Positions 27,365-36,159 of a stretch of 64,000 bases of DNA are shown here, one piece after another. This DNA comes from Poindextera sp036494815 (lineage in GTDB: Bacteria > Pseudomonadota > Alphaproteobacteria > Caulobacterales > Caulobacteraceae), in the NCBI GenBank assembly GCA_036494815.1, contig DASXNV010000023.1:62001-126000 (forward strand), given 5' to 3'. The notes beneath the pieces were generated by a model that saw nothing but the letters and a program-made list of their open reading frames with translations, was not told where the DNA came from and searched no databases. The position numbers were made by a program, and so were the translations under genes. How positions within the stretch are numbered: the first letter of the stretch is position 1; every line of letters starts with the position of its first letter.

Positions 27365-28324
27365 TCAGCCGTGCTTGTCGGAGCCCAGCAGCGCCCGCGC
27401 CACGGCGAGCACTGCGAAGGTGATCATAAACAGAACCAGACCCAGCGCGATCAGGGCCGAGACGTGTAGATCGCCGGTAGCCTCGTTGAACTCGTTGGCG
27501 ATGGTCGAGGCGATGGTCGAACCGCTGTCGAACAGGGACTTGGGCAGGTCATGCGAGTTGCCGATGATGAAGGTCACGGCCATGGTCTCACCCAGGGCCC
27601 GCCCCAGGCCCAGCATCACTGCCCCTACCGCGCTTCGGCGCACATAGGGCAAGGTGATCGAAGCGATCACTTCCAGGGTGGTCGACCCCATGCCATAGCC
27701 GCTCTCGCGCAGCTGGGCCGGCACGGTCAGGAACAGCTCGCGCAGCACCGCCGCCATATAGGGCAGGATCATCACCGCCAGCACGATGGAGGCTGTGATG
27801 ATGTTGGCGCCATTGGGCACCCCCTGGGTCAGGCTCTCCCAGATCGATCCGGGGGGCGCCGCCGACATCACCGGTAGCTCGACGTGCATGGCGAACCAGG
27901 GGGCGAACACGAACAGGCCCCACATGCCGTAGACGATCGACGGGATACCGGCCAGGAGCTCCACCGCGACCCCGATCGGGCGGCGCAGCAGGGTCGGGCA
28001 AAACTCCACCAGGAACACCGCCACCCCAAAGGCGATCGGTAAGGCGAACAGCAGGGCCAGCACCGAGGTGACCAGCGTGCCCACAATCGGCCCAGCGGCC
28101 CCGAACACTTCGGTGACCGGATTCCAGGTGCTGCTGGTGAAGAAGGACAAGCCAAACTTGTGGAAAGCCGGCCAGCCGCCGATCGCCAGCGAGATGACGA
28201 TCCCCGTCAGAGAGGCCAGAAGCGCCGTGGCCGCGGCGAAGCAAACATATTTGAACAGAGGATCGAGCGTCGCGCCCTTGGGCGGCCTTCTCGCAACGAT
28301 CTGGTCGGGGCTGATGGCTGTCAT
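27365..28324 (-). CDS. pstC: Phosphate ABC transporter permease PstC
   Basis: A 319-aa permease with about six membrane segments and an EAA-type loop (LRESGYGMGSTTLE). The ATG at 28324 has AGGGA five nt upstream and was preferred over an in-frame TTG five codons earlier. The gene follows pstS after 72 nt that contain a strong hairpin, and precedes pstA by 14 nt. Confidence 0.94.
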   Translation of the reverse strand: MTAISPDQIVARRPPKGATLDPLFKYVCFAAATALLASLTGIVISLAIGGWPAFHKFGLSFFTSSTWNPVTEVFGAAGPIVGTLVTSVLALLFALPIAFGVAVFLVEFCPTLLRRPIGVAVELLAGIPSIVYGMWGLFVFAPWFAMHVELPVMSAAPPGSIWESLTQGVPNGANIITASIVLAVMILPYMAAVLRELFLTVPAQLRESGYGMGSTTLEVIASITLPYVRRSAVGAVMLGLGRALGETMAVTFIIGNSHDLPKSLFDSGSTIASTIANEFNEATGDLHVSALIALGLVLFMITFAVLAVARALLGSDKHG

Positions 28325-28341
28325 GGTCCCTGCAAACAAGA

Positions 28342-28371
28342 GACGAAGGTCAGTCGAAACTGACCTTCGTC
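28342..28371 (-). promoter_or_regulatory. Intercistronic hairpin between pstS and pstC
   Basis: GACGAAGGTCAGT and its exact complement form a 13-bp stem closed by a CGAA loop, between the pstS stop and the pstC start. In binding-protein transporter operons such stems protect the upstream mRNA and reduce downstream transcription, giving more binding protein than permease. No T-run follows, so partial read-through into pstCAB is expected. Confidence 0.7.
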
Positions 28372-28396
28372 GGTAGCGTCACGTTTCGGATCAAGC

Positions 28397-29446
28397 CTAT
28401 TTCGACACGTAGACCGGCTTGCCGTCGGGACCCTTGACCTCGGCCACCCAGGCCTTGCGGACCATGGCCTTCAGGTTGGCGGGCAGGGCCACATAATCCA
28501 GGGCGGAGGCGGCGCCGTCGCCGTTCTTGTAGGCCCAGTCGTAGAATTTCAGCACCGAGGCGCCAGTGGCGGCGTTGGCTTGCTGCTTATAGACCAGGAT
28601 GAAGGTGGCGCCGGTGATCGGCCAAGACGCCGCGCCGGGCTGGTCGAGCAGCAAGAGGTAGAAGCCCGGAGCCTTGGTCCAGTCGCCATGCCCGGCGGCG
28701 GCGGCGAAGTTGTTGGCGTCGGGGGTGACGAACTGGCCGTCCTTGTTCTGCATCAAGGCGTAGTCCATGTGGTTCTGCTTGGCGTAGGCGTATTCCACAT
28801 AGCCGATCGAGCCGATGGTCTGCTTGACGAAGGCGGCGACGCCGTCATTGCCCTTGCCGCCCAGGCCCGTGGGCCAGGCCACCGCGTCGCTGGCGCCGAC
28901 CTTGGAATTCCACACGCCGCTCTTCATCGCCAGATAGCTGGTGAACAGGAAGCTGGTGCCCGAACCGTCCGAACGGTGCACCACGGTGATCGGCAGGTTG
29001 GGCAGGTTGACGCCTTTGTTGTAGGCGGCGATCTGGCCGTCGTTCCATTTCTTGATATCGCCCAGGTAGATCTGAGCCAGCAGGCTGCCGGTCAGCCTGA
29101 CCTGGCCGGCCTTGATCCCGGGGATGTTCATCACCGGCACCACGCCGCCGATGACCGTGGGGAATTGGAACAGGCCGGCGGCGTTCAGGTCTTCCGGTTT
29201 CAATGGCTTGTCGGAGGCGCCGAAATCGACGGTCTTGGCCTTGATCTGCTTGATGCCGCCGCCGGAGCCGATGGCCTGATAGTTCAGGCCGATCTGAGTC
29301 TGCTGCTTATAGGTCTCGGCCCATTTGGCGTAGACCGGCGCCGGGAAGGTCGCGCCGGCGCCGTTCAAATCAGCGGCCCGAGCCGAGGCGACCCCGCCCA
29401 GGATCATGGTCGCGCAAGTCGCAGCCGCGATAAGTCGATTCAACAT
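28397..29446 (-). CDS. pstS: Phosphate-binding periplasmic protein PstS
   Basis: A 349-aa exported protein: signal peptide to about residue 25 (ASARA), then the mature start DLNGAGATFPAP that marks PstS. SDKPLK near 78 and the HRSDGSGTSF loop near 157 carry phosphate-binding residues. It delivers phosphate to PstCAB. A two-box Pho site lies 65 nt upstream. The gene heads the pstSCAB operon. Confidence 0.96.
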   Translation of the reverse strand: MLNRLIAAATCATMILGGVASARAADLNGAGATFPAPVYAKWAETYKQQTQIGLNYQAIGSGGGIKQIKAKTVDFGASDKPLKPEDLNAAGLFQFPTVIGGVVPVMNIPGIKAGQVRLTGSLLAQIYLGDIKKWNDGQIAAYNKGVNLPNLPITVVHRSDGSGTSFLFTSYLAMKSGVWNSKVGASDAVAWPTGLGGKGNDGVAAFVKQTIGSIGYVEYAYAKQNHMDYALMQNKDGQFVTPDANNFAAAAGHGDWTKAPGFYLLLLDQPGAASWPITGATFILVYKQQANAATGASVLKFYDWAYKNGDGAASALDYVALPANLKAMVRKAWVAEVKGPDGKPVYVSK

Positions 29447-29510
29447 CCGTGTCTCCCTGGACGACGACCCCCGAGGTCGCTTGTTCGAGCCAAGGCAATA
29501 ATGTCCAGAC

Positions 29511-29528
29511 TTGACAGTTTAGTGACAG
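29511..29528 (-). promoter_or_regulatory. Pho box upstream of pstS
   Basis: On the minus strand it reads CTGTCAC-TAAA-CTGTCAA, two direct 7-bp repeats separated by 4 nt, close to the PhoB consensus CTGTCAT-N4-CTGTCAT. About ten bases downstream toward pstS is a TATTGC -10-like element (near 29495-29500). This supports induction of pstSCAB at low phosphate by PhoB. Confidence 0.88.
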
Positions 29529-29963
29529 AGAGGCCCGAATTATTACAGCCAGGTTGAGAATTATGGCGAAAGAAGCTGAGCCGGCACTTCATCGATCTGC
29601 GCACTGACTTTCTACGAACTCCAGACCGAGCTGAAACACGGGCCCAGTCAGCTGAATTTAGTCTTATCCGATAGAGACTTGACCCAGCCGAAGGCCGGCG
29701 CCGCGAACGGCGCCGAGCCAAGCAAAACGGTTCCGGAGCCGGAGCACGCGATCACCCTCGCTGTAAGTGGTGCGAATCATTCGCCAGACTGACGCTAAGA
29801 TTTTGACTCAGAGCCACTTCGTCCCGTCCAGTTTGATTTCGCACAATCGGGAAAAGCTCTAGGCGGGGGCCGTGATCATGAGTAGTTTTCGTCTGTGGCG
29901 CGAATGTGGGCGGGCGCGTTCACATGCGCTTGCTTGCGCCGCCTGGCAGGATTTGAGCCGCGT
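29529..29963. other. Divergent region between pstS and tipN
   Basis: Beyond the Pho box these 435 bases hold no gene that I can support. They are less GC-rich than the flanks. GANTC sites (the CcrM methylation target) lie at 29774-29778 and 29815-29819, upstream of tipN. A GGCGCC-rich inverted repeat (about 29698-29712, GGCGCCGC...GGCGCC) is also visible. Confidence 0.5.
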
Positions 29964-32561
29964 ATGAAGTCCAAAAGGCCGACCCCGCTCGTGTTCACCG
30001 CGCCGGGCGCGCCTGGGCCAAATGACGGCGCATCGGGCGCGCCGCACCCAGCCGAGTCGAAAATCGACGCCGGCGTCGGCGAGCCCATCGCCGAGACCTT
30101 TATCTCGGGCACCTTGAGCGCGACGGCGAGCGCATCGGGCTCGGATTCGCTGGACCTGCACGCCTTCGAAATCAGATCCCCCGATTCTATCGGCGCCGTA
30201 GCGCCGACGGACGATCGCTTCCTTCGCAGCACGGACGAAGGCGCCGTCCTGCCGCTGCTCAATCCCACGACCGCGACGGACGAAACCATCGCTGAGCCCA
30301 GCGCCCTGCCCGTTGTGCTCACAGCATCGTTGGTCTCGGTGGTCTGGGCCTTGACCCCGATCATGTTCGCCTGGGGTTATCGGCGCGACGTGGTGCCGTT
30401 CGCCAACGATTTTTTCGCCCTGTCCGTGTTCGCCCTCCTGGCCATCGGTCCCGCCGCGCTGGTCTGGATCGCCGCCTATGTGGTGCATCAGGGTCGCCGC
30501 CTGGCCGCAGAGACCCGCCGCGCCCAGGCCCTGGCCAACAGTCTGATGCAGCCGGCGGCCCTGGCGGCCCGAGGCGCCGGATCCGTGGTGGAGCAGGTGC
30601 GGCAGGAGATCCAGAACGCCGCCAGCCTGGCCGAACGGGCGCGCAGCGAGCTGCTGTCCCTGCGCGAAGTCCTGGCCGCCGAAAGCCAGAGGCTGGTCGA
30701 GGCCACCCAGAGCTCAAGCCGCACCGCGGGCCTCCTGACCGATGGCCTCAGCGGCGAACGCGAGCGCATGACCCAGTTGGCCGCGAACCTGGATCGCCAG
30801 GCCACCAGCGTCACCGACGCCATCACCCGCCAGGGCCGCATGGTCGCCGAGGCCTCCGACCTGGCCGAAACCCAGATCCGCGAGGCCGAGGCCTCCCTGG
30901 CCGCCCGCGCCGCCGACCTGGCCGCCGCCGCCGGCGAGGCGGGGGACGCCGCTCGCATGGCCGCAGAAGACCTGACCCGACAGGTGGCCCGGCTAGAGAC
31001 CGCCGGCCTGGGGGTGGGCGATCAGGCGCGAATCGTCGAGGACACCCTGACCCAGCAGCGGGCCGCCCTGGTGGCCGCGGCGCATGGCATGCGCGCCGAC
31101 CAGGAAGTTCTGGCGGCCGAAGCCGAGTCGCACATGGCCCAGCTGCGGGAGATCCTGGTCCACGCCCGCTCCGGCGCCGGCGAGATCAACGAAAACGCCC
31201 TTGAGGCCGCCGACGGCCTGCGCCACGTGATCGCCCAGGCCGCCGATCAGCTGCGCCAGATCTCCGACACCGCCGCGGAAGAGCGCGACCTGCTCAGCGC
31301 CAGCGCGGCCCAGTCCCTGGGCGCGGTTTCCGAAATCGGCGCGCGCGAGCGCGAGGCCTTGGAGCGCCAGGTGCGCCAGACCATCGACGCCCTGCTGGTC
31401 GCCACGGATCAGGCCTCCGTCGCCGCTGGAGAACAGGCCCAGATCACCCGGGAGAAGATCGACCAGCTGGGCGAGGCCGCCTTCACCGCCGGCCAGAAGG
31501 CCGACAGCGTCTTTGAAACGCGGCTGAGCGAAGCCCGCCATCTGATCGAGCAGTCTGCCGGCTTGGTGGACGAAGCCGGCGCCCGCTCCCATCAGCGCCT
31601 GGCGGAAGGCCTGTCCGCCACCCAGGCGACCCTATCGCAGATGGAGAACCTGATCGGCGATCTGGACTCGCGCATCGACCGCATGCCCGCGGACGCCCAG
31701 GCGCGCGCCGAAGCCGTGCGCGAAAGCATCGAGAAAGGCATGGACGATCTGATGGCCTCGGCCCGTCGCGCCGCCGAGGAAACCCAGGCCATCGACGCCG
31801 CCTTCCAGGACCGCGTGCGCCGCAATTACGAGATGCTCAGCGAGGCGGTGCGCCTGATGGGAGTCGTGGCCGGCGCCGCCGGGACCGTGGGCAGCCGCCC
31901 GCCGCCCGCCTCGCCGCAGCCGCAGCCTGCGCCTTCGCCCGCCGCGACGCCGTCCCTGCCCTCGACAGCTTCCCCGCCGTCACAGCCGGTCGCGCGCCCA
32001 GAGCCGCCGCCGGTTCGTCCAGTAGCGGAATCCAGCACCGAAGCCGGCCTTCGCCCCCGGCTGCGACTGACGCCCACCGCTTCGGACGAGGAATTCAAGA
32101 CCGTGTTCGACAGCGCCGGCGGCCGTGAGGCCCCGGAAACTGGCGGCGACAGCTGGACCTGGAAGGAGTTGCTGTCTTCGGTTGATGAAGGGCCTGGGGA
32201 GGCCGCCACGCCCTCGGACGACGCCCTGCTCAACGAGATCGACGCCATGGGCATCGACGCCGGCGCGCTGTTGCCGCGCGCACGGCTGGAAGAGATCGCC
32301 GCCGCCCTCTATCACGGCGACCTGGAGGCCAGCCGGCAGATCGTCCGCCGGCTGGCGCCTGCCGCCATTCGCCGTCTGTCGCGCCGGATGATGACAGATC
32401 GCGCGTTCCACACCCACGCCGATCGCTTCGCCCGCCGCTATCAGACCATGCTGGCCGACGCCGGGCGCGAGCGCGACGGGGTGGTGGCCACCGCCCTGTT
32501 GGGTTCCGACCAGGGCCGCGCCTTCCTGCTGATCGACGCCGCGGCCGGCGACGTCGCGTGA
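29964..32561 (+). CDS. tipN: Polarity protein TipN-like, large membrane-anchored coiled-coil protein
   Basis: An 865-aa protein: an acidic, disordered N-terminus (1-110), two membrane segments (about 114-137 and 149-174), a long Ala/Glu/Arg-rich coiled coil (about 180-640), a Pro-rich linker (about 650-700) and a conserved-looking C-terminal helical domain (about 760-850). This architecture and length match TipN of Caulobacter, which marks the new pole and helps orient the division and flagellar machinery. The ATG at 29964 (MKSKRP) was chosen over an upstream in-frame start that reads as Cys/Arg-rich non-coding sequence. The stop overlaps dgcA by 4 nt. Confidence 0.75.
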   Translation: MKSKRPTPLVFTAPGAPGPNDGASGAPHPAESKIDAGVGEPIAETFISGTLSATASASGSDSLDLHAFEIRSPDSIGAVAPTDDRFLRSTDEGAVLPLLNPTTATDETIAEPSALPVVLTASLVSVVWALTPIMFAWGYRRDVVPFANDFFALSVFALLAIGPAALVWIAAYVVHQGRRLAAETRRAQALANSLMQPAALAARGAGSVVEQVRQEIQNAASLAERARSELLSLREVLAAESQRLVEATQSSSRTAGLLTDGLSGERERMTQLAANLDRQATSVTDAITRQGRMVAEASDLAETQIREAEASLAARAADLAAAAGEAGDAARMAAEDLTRQVARLETAGLGVGDQARIVEDTLTQQRAALVAAAHGMRADQEVLAAEAESHMAQLREILVHARSGAGEINENALEAADGLRHVIAQAADQLRQISDTAAEERDLLSASAAQSLGAVSEIGAREREALERQVRQTIDALLVATDQASVAAGEQAQITREKIDQLGEAAFTAGQKADSVFETRLSEARHLIEQSAGLVDEAGARSHQRLAEGLSATQATLSQMENLIGDLDSRIDRMPADAQARAEAVRESIEKGMDDLMASARRAAEETQAIDAAFQDRVRRNYEMLSEAVRLMGVVAGAAGTVGSRPPPASPQPQPAPSPAATPSLPSTASPPSQPVARPEPPPVRPVAESSTEAGLRPRLRLTPTASDEEFKTVFDSAGGREAPETGGDSWTWKELLSSVDEGPGEAATPSDDALLNEIDAMGIDAGALLPRARLEEIAAALYHGDLEASRQIVRRLAPAAIRRLSRRMMTDRAFHTHADRFARRYQTMLADAGRERDGVVATALLGSDQGRAFLLIDAAAGDVA

Positions 32562-33541
32562 GCCGCCGACTGATGGCGCGAGAGGAGCGCTGGCCCATCG
32601 CCGGCGCCTTCACCATCGCCCGCGGCTCCAAAACCGAAGCCCGCGTGCTGGTGGTCGAGATCGAGGACAAGGGGGCGATCGGGCGCGGCGAGAGCGTCCC
32701 CTATCCCCGCTATGACGAAACCCCCGAGCGTAGCCTGGCCGCGATCGAGAGCGTGCGGGCGGCCATGGAGTCCGGCGGCGACCGTGCGCGGTTGCAAGGC
32801 CTGCTGCCCGCCGGCGCCGCCCGCAACGCCCTAGATTGCGCCCTGTGGGATCTGGAGGCAAAGCAGACCGGGGTTCCGGTCTGGCGGCGCGCCAAGCTCG
32901 CCCGCCCAGGCCCTGTGGTCACCGCCTTCACCCTGAGCCTGGCTTCGCCCGAAGCCATGGCGGAAGCCGCGCGCACCGCCGCCGACCGGCCGATCCTGAA
33001 GCTGAAGATCGGCGGCGCCGACGATCTGGATCGCGTCGCCGCCGTGCGCGCCGCAGCCCCCGCCGCCCGCCTGATCGTCGACGCCAATGAGGCCCTGACC
33101 TTCGAAGACCTGCGCCGCCTGACCCCCGAACTGGCCCGCCTGGGCGTGGTGCTGATCGAGCAGCCGCTCAAGGCGGGGGAAGACGAGGCTCTCAAGGCCT
33201 TTGTCAGCGCCGTGCCCCTGTGCGCCGACGAAGGCGTGCACACCCGCAAGGAGCTGGCTGCCTGTGTCGGCCGCTATTCCTGTATCAATATTAAACTCGA
33301 CAAGACCGGCGGCCTGACCGAAGCGGTGGCCCTGGCCGCGGAAGCGCGAGCGCAGGGCCTGAGCATCATGGCCGGCTGCATGGTCGCCACCTCCCTGTCC
33401 ATGGCCCCCGCCATGCTGATCGCCCAGGGCGCCGCGTTCGTGGACCTGGACGGGCCACTGCTGCTGGCCAAGGACCGCGAACCCGGCCTGGTGTTCAAGG
33501 GCTCGATGGCCGAGCCGCCAGATCCGGCGTTGTGGGGGTAG
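32558..33541 (+). CDS. dgcA: N-acetyl-D-Glu racemase DgcA / dipeptide epimerase (enolase superfamily)
   Basis: A 327-aa enolase-superfamily protein. The catalytic pair KLK (148, 150), metal ligands Asp175, Glu201 and Asp224, and the opposite lysine in NIKLDKTGG (246/249) are present. This matches L-Ala-D/L-Glu epimerases and DgcA, which recycle murein peptides or D-glutamate. Start is GTG at 32558 in a GTGA overlap with tipN; an ATG at 32573 is an alternative. Coupling of a murein-recycling enzyme to tipN is curious. Its 3' end overlaps a convergent MFS gene by 47 nt. Confidence 0.88.
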   Translation: MSRRLMAREERWPIAGAFTIARGSKTEARVLVVEIEDKGAIGRGESVPYPRYDETPERSLAAIESVRAAMESGGDRARLQGLLPAGAARNALDCALWDLEAKQTGVPVWRRAKLARPGPVVTAFTLSLASPEAMAEAARTAADRPILKLKIGGADDLDRVAAVRAAAPAARLIVDANEALTFEDLRRLTPELARLGVVLIEQPLKAGEDEALKAFVSAVPLCADEGVHTRKELAACVGRYSCINIKLDKTGGLTEAVALAAEARAQGLSIMAGCMVATSLSMAPAMLIAQGAAFVDLDGPLLLAKDREPGLVFKGSMAEPPDPALWG

Positions 33542-34700
33542 CCCGCTCCTGGCGTCCCAACTCGCGCATCAGCACAAAGGCGAGCGCGAGTCCGACCCCA
33601 GCGATACCCGCCATCACCAGATAGCCGCGCGCGCCCAGGGCGTCGAACAGCGGCCCCGAGACGATGGTGGTCAAACCGATCAGCACCCCGCCGGACATGG
33701 CCGAATTCAACGTCTGGGCCGCCGACGCGGCCTGGGGCGGACTGAGCCGCTCGATCAGGCGCAAGGCGCCGAAGAAGGTCGCGGCATAGCTGAGCGCATG
33801 CAGAGATTGGAGCGCGAAGAGCAACCAGAGCGGCGGCGTGGCGCTGAGGGCCAGCCAACGCACCACCGCCCCCGCGCCGCCGACGATCAACAGGCGCTCC
33901 GGACCCATGCGGCGGCGCCACGGCTCCATGAACCACATGAACAGGACCTCGGTCCCAACGGCCCAGCCCCACAGGAGCCCAGTCCAGGCCCCGAGGCCCT
34001 GCTGGCGCCAGAGCAGGGTCGAAAAGCCGTAATAGAAGCCGTGGGCCGCCTGGATCAGGCCGATGGCGAAGATGGCCAGCATGAAGGTCGGCTGCCGTAA
34101 CAGGCCGCCCAGCCCAGAAAGAAGATCCCGCGCCGACAGCAGCTCGCCGCCGTCGTGCACCGGAACCGGCGGCAACAGCCACCGCGCGGCGACGGCGGTC
34201 AGGGCGGCGGCGGCCACAGTCCACACCAGCACCGAACCCGGCGCCGTCTTGGCCAAGACCACTCCCATCACCACATTGCCGAACACATAGCCGGCCGAGC
34301 CCATGCCTCGGGGCACGGCGTAGATGAAGCCGCGTATCCGCGACTCGCGCAGACCAAGCACATCCCCCAGGGGCGAGAGCGCGCCCAACAGGGTCGAGCC
34401 CAACAGCCATGCTGCCAGCCACCCCCAAAACCCATGCATCACCGCCAGCGAAGCGAAGGCCACGGCCGCGCCCAGGGCCAGCCAGGCCATGGGCGTACGG
34501 CGCAGGCGAAACAGATCCGCCCACAGGGCCAGGGCCGGCCCGACCAGGGTGCGGCCGAAATAGGGAGCGGCCAGGATGAAGGCCATTTGGGTGGCGCCAA
34601 GGCCCTGGGCGCGGAACCAAACAGGAATGAACGGCAGGCTAGCCCCGCTGCCCACGAACAGGGCGATGAAAAACAAGCCGAGGCGCAGCACCGAAGACAT
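33495..34700 (-). CDS. MFS transporter (HcaT / nucleoside-permease-like)
   Basis: A 401-aa membrane protein with about twelve hydrophobic segments. The opening (LFFIALFVGSGASLPFIPVWF) and the LQSLHALSYAATFFGALRLI region resemble the 3-phenylpropionate permease HcaT and related MFS_1-like carriers. The substrate is unknown. It ends inside the 3' end of dgcA on the opposite strand. Confidence 0.85.
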   Translation of the reverse strand: MSSVLRLGLFFIALFVGSGASLPFIPVWFRAQGLGATQMAFILAAPYFGRTLVGPALALWADLFRLRRTPMAWLALGAAVAFASLAVMHGFWGWLAAWLLGSTLLGALSPLGDVLGLRESRIRGFIYAVPRGMGSAGYVFGNVVMGVVLAKTAPGSVLVWTVAAAALTAVAARWLLPPVPVHDGGELLSARDLLSGLGGLLRQPTFMLAIFAIGLIQAAHGFYYGFSTLLWRQQGLGAWTGLLWGWAVGTEVLFMWFMEPWRRRMGPERLLIVGGAGAVVRWLALSATPPLWLLFALQSLHALSYAATFFGALRLIERLSPPQAASAAQTLNSAMSGGVLIGLTTIVSGPLFDALGARGYLVMAGIAGVGLALAFVLMRELGRQERATPTTPDLAARPSSP

Positions 34701-34822
34701 GGCCTCGACTAGCAGAGTCGGGCCGCGCCGTCTCAGAGGCGGGCGGAAGCACGCACAGGCTCGGTTGACACCCCGGCGGCCAAGCCTGCAATGGGAGCAC
34801 CTTCCCGCCGGAGCATTTCGAT

Positions 34823-35746
34823 TTGGCCAGCTTTTCGCCCACTGAGGCGGCCTTCACCGGCTTTCGCGTCGTTCGTGAACATCCCAAGGCGGTCATCGGC
34901 TGGGCCGTTCTGCAGTTTGGGTTTTCGCTCACCACCACCCTGGCCCTGATCGGTTTCGCCGGCCCCAGCGTGGCTCGCTTCCAGGCCGAAGGCTTCAAAG
35001 CCTTTTCCGATCCCGCCGCAGCGACCGCCATGCTGCACCAGATGCTGCCCGCCTATGGCCTGATCGTGCCGATCTGCTTGATCATCTACCCGCTGTTCAA
35101 CGCCGCCATGAACCGCGCGGTCCTGAGGCCGCAGGATGACCGCTTCTGCTACCTGCGCCTGGGCGCCGACGAGTTGCGTCAGCTGGGCCTGATCCTGCTT
35201 TGCATGGTGCTCGCATTCGCCGCCGAACTCGCTCTGTCCACCGTCGCCTTGGCGGTATCCGCGACCCTGAGCGCAGTCTTGGGGTCCGTCGCAGGCGGAT
35301 TGGGGGCCATGGTGATCCTGGTCGCAGGCCTGTTTGGAGTGGTCTTCGTCGCTGTCCGACTGTCCTTGGCTTCGGCCCTGACCTTCGCCACCGAGCGGGT
35401 CGACCTGTTCGGAGCCTGGGCCGTGACCCGAGGCCATACCCTTCCGATCCTCGTCACCTTTTTCCTCGCCCTGGTCACCTCGGCCGCCGCCGCCGTGCTG
35501 GGGATCGTGATGATCTACGCGGTGATCGCCGCCATGTCCGGCGGGCTTGGGGGCCTCACCGCCGCCCTGAGTCCAAGCCCATCCTCGATCGCGACCTTTC
35601 TGACTCCGCCCGAGATGGTCTTTATGGTGCTGATGGCCGGGCTGAACGGATTGATGCTACCGCTGATGCTGACCCCGCCCGCCGCGATCTATCAGAGCTT
35701 GGCGATCGGCGGCTCGCAGGCGTTGGTGAAGGACGTGTTCGCCTGA
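34823..35746 (+). CDS. Multi-pass membrane protein of unknown function
   Basis: A 307-aa protein with about six to seven hydrophobic segments (for example 26-47, 77-95, 120-145, 150-175). It resembles the membrane domain seen next to glycerophosphodiester phosphodiesterases and in DUF-type integral proteins of Caulobacter, but no activity can be assigned. A TTG start at 34823, with GGAG ten nt upstream, is the most upstream plausible start. It is followed after 23 nt by a DUF423 gene on the same strand. Confidence 0.72.
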   Translation: MASFSPTEAAFTGFRVVREHPKAVIGWAVLQFGFSLTTTLALIGFAGPSVARFQAEGFKAFSDPAAATAMLHQMLPAYGLIVPICLIIYPLFNAAMNRAVLRPQDDRFCYLRLGADELRQLGLILLCMVLAFAAELALSTVALAVSATLSAVLGSVAGGLGAMVILVAGLFGVVFVAVRLSLASALTFATERVDLFGAWAVTRGHTLPILVTFFLALVTSAAAAVLGIVMIYAVIAAMSGGLGGLTAALSPSPSSIATFLTPPEMVFMVLMAGLNGLMLPLMLTPPAAIYQSLAIGGSQALVKDVFA

Positions 35747-35769
35747 CCGAACGCCCTCGGAAACCACAG

Positions 35770-36159
35770 ATGGTCCCTTCCAGATCGCGAACAGTGCTCG
35801 GCCTCGCCGGCCTCCTAGGCCTGACCGCCGTGGCGGCCGGAGCCTTCGGCGCCCACGGGGTCGCCGACCCTAGGGCCAAGGCCTGGCTTCAGACAGGCGG
35901 CGAATACGGCATGATCCATGCCCTGGCCGCGATCGCGGCGGTTGGCCTGGCCTATCTGGGCGCCCGCAGGGCCTTGGCGGCGGCCTGGTGCTTCCTCGCC
36001 GGCGCCACGATCTTTTCCGGCTCGCTCTATCTGATCGCCCTGACGAGGGTACTGAAATTTGGCGCCGTCACGCCCATCGGCGGGCTGCTGCTGGTGGCCG
36101 GCTGGGCGCTGCTCACCTGGGCGGGGTTCACGTTGAAAGGCCGCGACGGCCGGGCTTAG
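35770..36159 (+). CDS. DUF423 family membrane protein
   Basis: A 129-aa protein with four membrane segments. The GAFGAHG motif near 24-30 and the GTMIHALA-like YGMIHALAAIA near 47-57 mark DUF423 (YgdD-type). Its function is unknown. The start at 35770 fits the family; a far longer in-frame reading begins inside the upstream gene and is a shadow. Its last 4 nt overlap the convergent Bcr/CflA gene. Confidence 0.86.
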   Translation: MVPSRSRTVLGLAGLLGLTAVAAGAFGAHGVADPRAKAWLQTGGEYGMIHALAAIAAVGLAYLGARRALAAAWCFLAGATIFSGSLYLIALTRVLKFGAVTPIGGLLLVAGWALLTWAGFTLKGRDGRA

